Shown: one piece after another, positions 1 to 5,477 of the stretch | How the letters are laid out: each line of letters opens with the position of its first letter | How positions within the stretch are numbered: the stretch's first letter is position 1 | From: Nitrospinota bacterium | GTDB lineage: Bacteria > Nitrospinota_A > UBA7883 | Assembly (NCBI GenBank): GCA_029880775.1 | Contig: JAOUNV010000054.1 | Span: forward strand, 1 to 8,385 | DNA: 8,385 nt | Direction: 5' to 3' | Program-made: the position numbers and the translations under genes | The notes under the pieces: model-generated | The model's database searches: none | The model's input: the letters and a program-made list of their open reading frames with translations, nothing else | What the model was told of the DNA's origin: nothing

Positions 1-1
1 T

Positions 2-1126
2 GGAGGAGTGGCGCTTATCCTGACCCGCATGAACCGTATCCTGGAGATCGACACCGACAACCTGACCGCCCTGGTGGAGCCTGGCCTGGTGACCGGCAAG
101 CTCCAGGAGGAGGTGGAAAAGCTGGGTCTCTTTTATCCGCCAGACCCCGCCAGCCTGCATGTCTCCACCCTCGGCGGTAATGTGGCCATGGGTTCCGGCG
201 GGCCCAGGGCTGTGAAATATGGCGTTACTCGTGATTACGTTCTTGGCCTGGAAGTGGTGCTGCCGGACGGATCTGTGATCAACACCGGAGCCAAAACCAT
301 AAAAAGCGTGGTGGGATACGATCTGACCCGGCTAATGGTGGGCTCTGAGGGGACTTTGGGGATTGTCACCAAAATCAGGTTGCGTCTGATTCCAAAGCCA
401 ACGGCCCTCAGGACCGCAGTGGCTTCCTTCGGCCAGGTTTCCGCAGCGGCCCGCGCGGTGGCGGCCATCATTGGCGCCAGGATCATCCCCTGCACTCTGG
501 AGCTGATGGACAGGGGATCTGTGCGGGCGGTGGAGAAGCTTTTGAAAGCGGGCCTGCCCGATGCTTCCCTGCTGCTGATAGAGACCGATGGACCTGAAAG
601 GCAGGCCACCGAGGAGATGGCGATGATCGAAACTATATTGCGCGAGAGTGGCGCCGAGGGTGTGCGCACCGCGTCCACCTCGGAGGATCGCGCCCTGTTG
701 TGGAAAGCGCGCCGGAGCATGTCTCAGGCCACATCCATGCTGGCCCCTGATAAGATAAACGAGGATGTCGCCGTACCCCGGTCCATGATCCCGGATCTTG
801 TGGCGCGGCTGGAAGAGCTTTCGGAGAGATCGGGCGTGATCATATTGAGCTTCGGGCATGCTGGCGACGGGAATATACATGTAAATATCCTGACGGATAA
901 AAGTGACTCCCGACGCTACGCCCAGGCGCAAGCGGTCGTAGAAGAGGTGTTTCGGATAACGTTGGAGCTTGGCGGCACTCTTTCAGGTGAACATGGTATT
1001 GGACTTGCCAAGGCGAAATATATAGAATCAGAAATAGGGAAAAGAGGAGTTGAGGTTACCCGGGCGATAAAAAAGTTGTTCGACCCGAACAATATCCTGA
1101 ATCCCGGTAAGATAACACCTGAATAG
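2..1126 (+). CDS. glcD: FAD-linked (glycolate/D-lactate-type) oxidase, GlcD family, 5'-truncated by the window edge
   Basis: This is a flavoprotein of the GlcD / D-lactate dehydrogenase group, which oxidises 2-hydroxy acids such as glycolate or D-lactate to 2-oxo acids. The frame is open from base 2, and the first codons (GGVALILTRMNRILEID) already match the interior of the FAD-binding domain. The methionine or GTG codons near the left edge are therefore not the true start; about 374 residues are visible, against roughly 460-500 for full-length members. Seen in order are the FAD-binding region with GSGGPRAVKYG and VGYDLTRLMVGSEGTLG, a variable middle, and the C-terminal FAD-oxidase domain with HAGDGNIHVNI, the SGEHGIG motif (metal/substrate histidine) and the closing FDPNNILNPGKI. 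The gene ends 14 bases before purE and is probably cotranscribed with it. The exact substrate (glycolate, lactate or another hydroxy acid) cannot be told, and no glcE or glcF is visible. Confidence 0.9.
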   Translation, partial: GGVALILTRMNRILEIDTDNLTALVEPGLVTGKLQEEVEKLGLFYPPDPASLHVSTLGGNVAMGSGGPRAVKYGVTRDYVLGLEVVLPDGSVINTGAKTIKSVVGYDLTRLMVGSEGTLGIVTKIRLRLIPKPTALRTAVASFGQVSAAARAVAAIIGARIIPCTLELMDRGSVRAVEKLLKAGLPDASLLLIETDGPERQATEEMAMIETILRESGAEGVRTASTSEDRALLWKARRSMSQATSMLAPDKINEDVAVPRSMIPDLVARLEELSERSGVIILSFGHAGDGNIHVNILTDKSDSRRYAQAQAVVEEVFRITLELGGTLSGEHGIGLAKAKYIESEIGKRGVEVTRAIKKLFDPNNILNPGKITPE

Positions 1127-1140
1127 GAGTCACTACGATA

Positions 1141-1644
1141 ATGGATGTTCTCATTTTTCTGGGCAGCGCCTCTGACATGGAAGTTGGCGAAGAGATTGTT
1201 TCCACACTGGATCGGTTTGGGGTGTCCTATGACCTCCGGATCACCTCCGCCCATAGGACACCGGAGAAAACCAGGAGCCTGGTGCGGGCTGCCGAGGAGA
1301 AGGGCGCCAAGATTATTATATGTTGCGCAGGCCTTAGCGCGCATCTGGCCGGGATGGTGGCGGCGGAGTCGCTGTTGCCGGTCATCGGTGTGCCCTTGGC
1401 GGCTGGGCCGCTAAATGGATGGGACTCGCTTATGTCCACGGTCAACATGCCAGGCGGGGTGCCTGTGGCCACTGTCTCTTTGGGCAGCAAGGCAGGGGGG
1501 AGAAACGGCGCTTTGCTGGCGATCCGGATTATCGCGCTGAGCGACAGGGTAGTGGCGGAAAAGCTGCGGGAGTATAAAGTGGAGCTGGCGCTGAGCGTGG
1601 AGGAGGCGGACCGCAAGTTCTCCAAGCACTCTGACCATCAGTAA
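1141..1644 (+). CDS. purE: N5-carboxyaminoimidazole ribonucleotide mutase PurE (class I type)
   Basis: PurE catalyses a step of de novo purine synthesis in the cytoplasm, rearranging N5-CAIR to CAIR; the class II form carboxylates AIR directly. The 167-residue length is normal. The N-terminal substrate loop GSASD is at residues 8-12, SAHRTP at 36-41 carries the catalytic-type histidine, AGLSAHLAGM at 63-72 holds a second histidine (H68), and a conserved stretch LNGWDS...NMPGGVPVATVSLG follows. H68 and the PGGVPVATV segment are class I features; class II proteins read AGRSN at the first site. The common class I sequence there is AGGAAHLPGM, so this is a variant form. AGGAG at 1125-1129 overlaps the upstream stop codon and lies 11 bases from the ATG, somewhat long. 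No purK, which class I enzymes normally need, is next to it; it may be elsewhere in the genome. Confidence 0.97.
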   Translation: MDVLIFLGSASDMEVGEEIVSTLDRFGVSYDLRITSAHRTPEKTRSLVRAAEEKGAKIIICCAGLSAHLAGMVAAESLLPVIGVPLAAGPLNGWDSLMSTVNMPGGVPVATVSLGSKAGGRNGALLAIRIIALSDRVVAEKLREYKVELALSVEEADRKFSKHSDHQ

Positions 1645-1854
1645 GTGAGAAGCCGTACATGGCTCGTGCGCGTGCGTTCGTCATGGTGGGAGAATATTAG
1701 CAACAGTGCGGCTTGTTATTATTGCCACAGCATGATAGAAAGAGCTGTAGGCCAATTTATGGATTTAGGCTGTCAGGTTTGACGGGGTTGGCTTTGTGCG
1801 AAGCTCTCTATGTGAGCAATTGCGTTGGAGCTGTTTTTAGTTTTGCGTTCCGTG
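1645..1854. other. Non-coding stretch after purE
   Basis: I see no convincing gene, RNA gene or strong intrinsic terminator here. A small hairpin AGCC-GTACAT-GGCT lies just after purE but has no T-tract. From about 1830 the composition turns AT-rich, leading into the small reading frame at 1896. A reading frame continuous with that one can be opened upstream from a TTG at 1713, but it has no ribosome binding site and its codons do not look selected. A TTGACG at 1779-1784 resembles a -35 box but has no good -10 at 17 bases. Confidence 0.5.
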
Positions 1855-1889
1855 CTTCTTTGTTTTTTTTGATTCAAAAAGAAAAGGAG
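1855..1889 (+). promoter_or_regulatory. Candidate Shine-Dalgarno-sequestering hairpin (possible RNA thermometer or translation switch)
   Basis: Bases 1855-1861 (CTTCTTT) can pair with 1883-1889 (AAAGGAG), with one G-U wobble. After a G/A mismatch at 1862/1882, bases 1863-1868 pair with 1876-1881 (one G-U wobble plus five A-U), closing a 7-base loop. The outer stem covers most of the Shine-Dalgarno core of the small frame at 1896. A long, mostly A-U, mismatch-containing stem over a strong ribosome binding site is typical of RNA thermometers and of 5' structures in type I toxin mRNAs. I worked out the pairing by hand and computed no folding energy. The region is rich in T and A runs, so chance complementarity is a real alternative. 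Confidence 0.4.
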
Positions 1890-1895
1890 GTGAAC

Positions 1896-2009
1896 ATGGA
1901 AGACAAAGTGTTGATAAAGGTATTTTGTATTTCTATTTGGATTTTATCGATCAACCTGCCAACCCAAATCCATAACTCCTGCCAGATTGGTGTCTATTTG
2001 AAACAGTGA
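1896..2009 (+). CDS. Small hypothetical protein, 37 aa, hydrophobic N-terminal half, very strong RBS
   Basis: I do not recognise this peptide. The start ATG is 5 bases after the GGAGG of AAAAGGAGGTGA (1882-1893), a 10-base match to the anti-Shine-Dalgarno end of 16S rRNA and the strongest ribosome binding site in the window. After a charged start (MEDK) comes a hydrophobic stretch at about residues 5-21 (VLIKVFCISIWILSINL) with one lysine, long enough to insert in or lie on a membrane, then a polar tail with a second cysteine and a basic end (YLKQ). Codons are much more AT-rich than in the neighbours. It sits alone between purE and the convergent response regulator gene, whose stop is only 17 bases away. 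Possibilities include a type I toxin-like membrane peptide, a leader peptide, a remnant of transferred DNA, or a chance frame behind a purine-rich tract. Confidence 0.42.
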   Translation: MEDKVLIKVFCISIWILSINLPTQIHNSCQIGVYLKQ

Positions 2010-2026
2010 AGCATCCTTCAGGCTAA

Positions 2027-2398
2027 TCAAGCTGTCAGCTTATTGACCATATTTATAAATTCTTTTGTTTCAACTGGTTTGGTGACGTACTCAAGCGCCC
2101 CCAGGCCGTGTACCGACTCTATGAAACTTTCTATATCCCCGTGGCCAGTCATGATAATGGCCTTCTGTCCCTCGCGCACCTCCCCAATCTTGCGCACGAA
2201 ATCCAACCCAGACATGCCCGGCATCAATAAATCCGAAATAATCAGGTCATATGAGCGGCGAGTAAGCATTTCCAGCGCTTTTTCAGCCGAAATAGCGGCG
2301 TCTATCTCATACCCGTTTTGGCCCAAAATTTCCCTGGACCACAGCAGATGCGCCTCATCGTCATCAACGACAAGTATAGTTTTCACCGGTTGAACCAT
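2027..2398 (-). CDS. Single-domain response regulator (CheY-like receiver)
   Basis: This is a 123-residue stand-alone receiver domain with no DNA-binding or enzymatic output domain, so it would act by binding a partner protein or as a phosphorelay intermediate. The acidic cluster D12-D14 binds magnesium, D56 in IISDLLMPGMSG is the phosphoacceptor, T84 in IIMTGHGD is the switch threonine, and K107 in YVTKPV is the conserved lysine. All positions needed for phosphorylation are present. I chose the ATG at 2398 because it has GGAG five bases upstream and begins right at the first beta strand (VKTILVVDDD). A longer in-frame version starting near 2515 adds 39 residues with no receiver character. 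No histidine kinase is in the window. It is the last gene of the minus-strand run, 117 bases after the binding-protein-like gene, so it may be cotranscribed or have its own promoter. Confidence 0.93.
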   Translation of the reverse strand: MVQPVKTILVVDDDEAHLLWSREILGQNGYEIDAAISAEKALEMLTRRSYDLIISDLLMPGMSGLDFVRKIGEVREGQKAIIMTGHGDIESFIESVHGLGALEYVTKPVETKEFINMVNKLTA

Positions 2399-2515
2399 TA
2401 CCACTCCGAACGTTATAGCAGATGACAGTATAGGGAAATAGGTGGAACATTCCAAGGATGTAATTTTGTCAGAGGGGGCAACCCGAGGCGCGAAACACAA
2501 CGTGGTCGGCGCCAC

Positions 2516-3493
2516 TCACTTCCCTGCCAGCCAAGGGTATTCGCCGTTTATGAATCCCTGCGGGTCATCGTAGTGGTCAGATTCCGGGTGGGTTACGTCT
2601 ATGAATGACTTGTCGAAAATCTCCTCGGCTTCCACACAGCGGCTTATGTAACCCAAGTCGCTTAGAGTCTCCACGAATTTCATGGTGGAGGCGATATAGC
2701 TATCCGGCAAGGCTGCGCAATACCTGGGGGATATCCGGTAGCTATACTCGAAAAAATCTGGCGGCGCCACCCCCACCAGCCCGGCTGTGGCCCGTGCCGC
2801 TTCTTTGGGATGGGCTTTGATAAACCCGGTGAGGCTTTCGTGGATTTTCAAGAATTCGAGCAAGGCCTCCCGGTTTTGTTCCATAAAGCCACGGGCGGCG
2901 ATGATCCCATAGCTGGGGTTGTTTGGCCACAGCTTATCCGGAGGGATGATAGGCTTCACGTCAACCCCGGAAACCAGCGATAGTGACGCCTGCAACGAAG
3001 GAGTCCCCACCGCCGCATCTATTTTGCCATCTTCCATCGCCTGCCCCACCAAGTCTGTCCAGGGGAAGTTCTCCACCTCCACCTTCTCCTCCAGCCCGTG
3101 GCGGGCCAGGAACGCGCGAAGGATGACATCGTGGATAGAGCCTCTGGATGGAGAGCCGATCTTCTTTCCGGCAAACTGATCCAGCGCGGCCTGTATGGAG
3201 CCTGCCTCGGTGGAATCCTTATAGCCTGCTCGGGCGATGAGCACAGTTCCGTCCATGTGTCCCCCCGCCACGCATCTGATGGCGGCGCCCCTGGCGATCC
3301 CGATCACCGCCGGGGGAAGCCCTATATATCCGATATCAAGCTCTCCCTCTTCCAGCGCCTTTACTATGGGCGGACCTGTGCCAAAAAGACGCCACACCGG
3401 GTCCAGCCCCGCATGCTCCGGCGCCTTTAGCGCGATGGCGCACAAGGCTGTGTGATATCCGGTGGAGAGGTGGCCGATTCTGATGGTGGTCAT
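2516..3493 (-). CDS. Periplasmic-binding-protein-like protein (NMT1/SsuA/TauA type) lacking a signal peptide
   Basis: The 325-residue protein has the two-lobed fold pattern of type 2 substrate-binding proteins of nitrate/sulfonate/taurine ABC transporters and the related THI5/NMT1 proteins. Seen are a first strand IRIGHLSTGYH at residues 4-14, GTGPPIVKALEEGELDIGYIGLPPA from about 38 to 62 (ligand-loop and helix region), KIGSPSRGSIHDVIL at 111-125 at the lobe crossover, DAAVGTPSL at 159-167, and a C-terminal helical segment with the FLKIHESLTGFIKAHPKEAA pattern near 214-233. The protein starts directly at the first beta strand, with no signal peptide or lipobox, so it should stay in the cytoplasm unless the start is wrong. 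No permease or ATPase gene adjoins it. It begins 15 bases after the co-chaperone gene and lacks a clear Shine-Dalgarno. Its ligand is unknown; a sulfonate is an inference from the upstream genes. It could also be an enzyme with this fold. Confidence 0.8.
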   Translation of the reverse strand: MTTIRIGHLSTGYHTALCAIALKAPEHAGLDPVWRLFGTGPPIVKALEEGELDIGYIGLPPAVIGIARGAAIRCVAGGHMDGTVLIARAGYKDSTEAGSIQAALDQFAGKKIGSPSRGSIHDVILRAFLARHGLEEKVEVENFPWTDLVGQAMEDGKIDAAVGTPSLQASLSLVSGVDVKPIIPPDKLWPNNPSYGIIAARGFMEQNREALLEFLKIHESLTGFIKAHPKEAARATAGLVGVAPPDFFEYSYRISPRYCAALPDSYIASTMKFVETLSDLGYISRCVEAEEIFDKSFIDVTHPESDHYDDPQGFINGEYPWLAGK

Positions 3494-3508
3494 TTTCGCG
3501 ATCTGAAC

Positions 3509-4279
3509 TCAGCGCATCCCACGGCTTTTCCGGATGGCGTCGTAGGCTTCGTTAATCTCTGACAACTTGGTGTTGGCGAATTTTGTGAACTCCTCCGGCA
3601 GGTCCTTGGAGGCTATAGTGTCCGGGTGGAAGTCGGCCACCAGCTTGCGGTATCTTTTTTTGATAGTATCGTCTGAATCCGCAGGATTGGCGCCCAGCGT
3701 TTCATAACGCTCCGCCAGGCTTCCTTTTGGCGACCGGGCTCTCTCCTCTCCGGTGGCGGTTTTGAACCTATTTCTGATGGAGTCGAAATCCTCTTTGTTA
3801 ACAAGGAATATTCTGGCGGCGGCGGCCACTGCCCGATCCTCGGCCTGGTTCACAGGACCATCTGCGGTGGCCATATGCAGCATTGCTTCCACCATTTGCA
3901 ACAGCTTTTCATCGTCATAGTTGACCAGGCGGAAGAAGCTGATGGCGAATTGCTCCAGGCTGTATTGGCTCCCTTCGGAGGCCTTGAACATCACCCCGGC
4001 ATCCGCCCTTGCGGCGCCTTCAATGTCGCGTCTGTCCAGGAACTCCACAAACGCCCTCAGCTCATCATTGTTTATCCTGCCATCGCAACAGGCCACCTTG
4101 CCCAAAAGGCCGTATGCCGCCACATCCGCGTCCTGTGCCGTGGGTTCCGGGAAGAACACACGCAAGGCTTCCGGGGCGGCGTCAATCACCGCCCCAGCCA
4201 GAGCCCCGGCCACGGCGCCAGCTGGGCCGCGCAGGGCAAAGCCCAATGCGCCTAAAGTGACTTTTCCGATCCAGTTCAT
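3509..4279 (-). CDS. DjlA-like co-chaperone: TerB-type helical domain plus C-terminal J domain
   Basis: J-domain proteins stimulate the ATPase of DnaK-type Hsp70 and direct it to clients. This 256-residue protein starts with a Gly/Ala-rich segment (about residues 9-35, GALGFALRG...GAVAGALAGAV) that resembles a membrane-associating or glycine-zipper helix. A TerB-like helical domain follows at about 50-165, with its two repeated acidic motifs CDGRINNDE (65-73) and ADGPVNQAE (139-147). A linker leads to a J domain at about 188-254 containing RYETLGANPADSDDTIKKRYR and the essential HPD triad at 218-220 (DFHPDTI). The order of membrane-type N-terminus, TerB and C-terminal J domain is that of DjlA. 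It lies between the sulfonate-pathway pair and the binding-protein-like gene, in the same direction, 73 bases after comDE. The RBS is weak. Its client is unknown, and it may simply share the transcription unit. Confidence 0.85.
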   Translation of the reverse strand: MNWIGKVTLGALGFALRGPAGAVAGALAGAVIDAAPEALRVFFPEPTAQDADVAAYGLLGKVACCDGRINNDELRAFVEFLDRRDIEGAARADAGVMFKASEGSQYSLEQFAISFFRLVNYDDEKLLQMVEAMLHMATADGPVNQAEDRAVAAAARIFLVNKEDFDSIRNRFKTATGEERARSPKGSLAERYETLGANPADSDDTIKKRYRKLVADFHPDTIASKDLPEEFTKFANTKLSEINEAYDAIRKSRGMR

Positions 4280-4305
4280 ATAAAAAGTATCCAGTGGTTA
4301 TCGCC

Positions 4306-4327
4306 GGGCGCCCGCTGGGAAGCGCCC
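4306..4327. repeat. GC-rich inverted repeat between comDE and the co-chaperone gene
   Basis: GGGCGC at 4306-4311 is perfectly repeated in inverse at 4322-4327 around a 10-base loop. On the minus strand, which is the transcribed direction, it follows the comDE stop by about 25 bases. No T-run follows immediately; the nearest TTTTT is about 20 bases further, just before the next start codon. It could be an attenuating or RNA-stabilising hairpin, but it is not a canonical intrinsic terminator. Confidence 0.35.
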
Positions 4328-4352
4328 TCACTCCAGTATACGAAACGGCTTG

Positions 4353-5477
4353 TCAGGTTTGTAGAAAATCAGATACGTCGCGGCGGATTTTAGCAGGGTT
4401 TTTTGTAATGTTGGGGACATCCGCATTGCCCGGCAGCGCCCTGGCGTGCAGCAGCAGGGGGCCGTCTCCGTCAAATCCGGCCACCGCCTCGGCGGCCTCT
4501 TCCGGGTCGGTGGTGCGCAATATCCAGTCTATCCCAAAGCCGCGAGCCACCTGAGCCAGGTCTGTGGATTGGCTCGCCGCGGTGGGTTGGTCGCCAGTGG
4601 AGCCGTAGGAGCCGTTGTCTATCAGGAAGATCAGCAGGTTGCCGGGGGCTGTCCTGGCCACGGTGGCCAGAGTGGAGGGGTTCATCAGGACGCTTCCGTC
4701 GCCATCAATGGATATAACAGTCTTATCGCAATTTAACGCCGCTCCAAGGGCGATCGGCGTGGCCATTCCCATGGAGCCGAGCATGTAGAAGTTGGAGGGT
4801 TGATCCACGACGGAGCAAAGCTCCTTGCTGGGGGCGCCGATGTTACCCACCACGGCCTTCCCCTCCAGAGCGGTGGCGGCGGCCTTCAGGAAATCATAGC
4901 GAGTGGCCTTAGGCCTGTGCAACCGCCCCTCGAAGGGGGGCAGATGGGTATTGTGTTTGGTGGCGGGAAAGGGGGGTGGCGCGAATTCACTGTCTTTCCA
5001 CACAGCAGGTTCGAACAGGTATCCGCGGATTTCATCCTTTTCATACACCCCCGGCAGGGTCTGCTCCAGCGAGCTGATGGCGCCAGCGGTATTGATCTGG
5101 TGGTATGGGATCTCCATGGCGTCCATTATTTTTGGGACGTATTTCCCCATCCACCGTTGCGCCTCAATGGTCTCCGAATCCATCCCGCGCCAGCTCATCA
5201 GGATGGGCAGGGGAAATGAGTAGTGGCATGTGAGTGACGCCAGGGCGTTTACCATATTTCCCAGTCCAGAGTTCTGGATGAGCATGGCCGGTTTTACCCC
5301 CGCCAGCGCCGCCCCGGCGCATAGGCCCACCCCCTCTTCTTCGCGGGATATTTCCACGCACTTGAAGTGGCTGAACATGGCCTGGTACAGGTTCTTGTTC
5401 CTGTCGCATGGCAGGATAGCGGCCATTCCCATATTCGCTTTTTTCAGCGCCTGGATGGTTCTCTCTTCCGGTGTCAT
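4353..5477 (-). CDS. comDE: Sulfopyruvate decarboxylase, fused alpha and beta subunits (ComD-ComE type, ThDP-dependent)
   Basis: The likely reaction is 3-sulfopyruvate to sulfoacetaldehyde plus CO2, a step in coenzyme M biosynthesis. The 374-residue chain is a fusion. The N-terminal half (about 1-165) is the ThDP pyrimidine-binding domain, with the cofactor-activating glutamate in ISREEEGVG (46-48) and the segment GAALAGVKPAMLIQNSGLGN following. The C-terminal half (about 190-370) is the ThDP diphosphate-binding domain, with LGSMGMATPIALGAAL (233-248), the GDGS motif at 259-262 and DN at 287-288 closing the metal-binding motif. There is no central TPP domain, so the architecture fits the compact ComDE/phosphonopyruvate decarboxylase group rather than pyruvate decarboxylases. 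The start codon overlaps the cysteate synthase stop (ATGA), with GGAG 8 bases upstream inside that gene, implying translational coupling. Phosphonopyruvate decarboxylase is the main alternative; the neighbour argues for sulfopyruvate. Confidence 0.85.
   Translation of the reverse strand: MTPEERTIQALKKANMGMAAILPCDRNKNLYQAMFSHFKCVEISREEEGVGLCAGAALAGVKPAMLIQNSGLGNMVNALASLTCHYSFPLPILMSWRGMDSETIEAQRWMGKYVPKIMDAMEIPYHQINTAGAISSLEQTLPGVYEKDEIRGYLFEPAVWKDSEFAPPPFPATKHNTHLPPFEGRLHRPKATRYDFLKAAATALEGKAVVGNIGAPSKELCSVVDQPSNFYMLGSMGMATPIALGAALNCDKTVISIDGDGSVLMNPSTLATVARTAPGNLLIFLIDNGSYGSTGDQPTAASQSTDLAQVARGFGIDWILRTTDPEEAAEAVAGFDGDGPLLLHARALPGNADVPNITKNPAKIRRDVSDFLQT

Noticed and set aside
1713..1895. 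Upstream extension of the small frame at 1896 giving a 98-residue protein from a TTG
   Set aside because: There is no ribosome binding site at the TTG, the codons look random, and a very strong Shine-Dalgarno directly precedes the internal ATG at 1896.
2007..2020. TGAAG-CATC-CTTCA hairpin between the convergent small gene and response regulator as a bidirectional terminator
   Set aside because: The stem is only five pairs and neither side is followed by a T-tract.
2399..2515. 39-residue N-terminal extension of the response regulator
   Set aside because: The extra residues have no receiver-domain character, and the ATG at 2398 has GGAG at ideal spacing right before the first beta strand.
1771..4360. 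Repeated TGTCAGGTTT at about 1771 and 4351
   Set aside because: A 10-base match with different surroundings on both sides, expected by chance at this length; there is no sign of a mobile element or attachment site.
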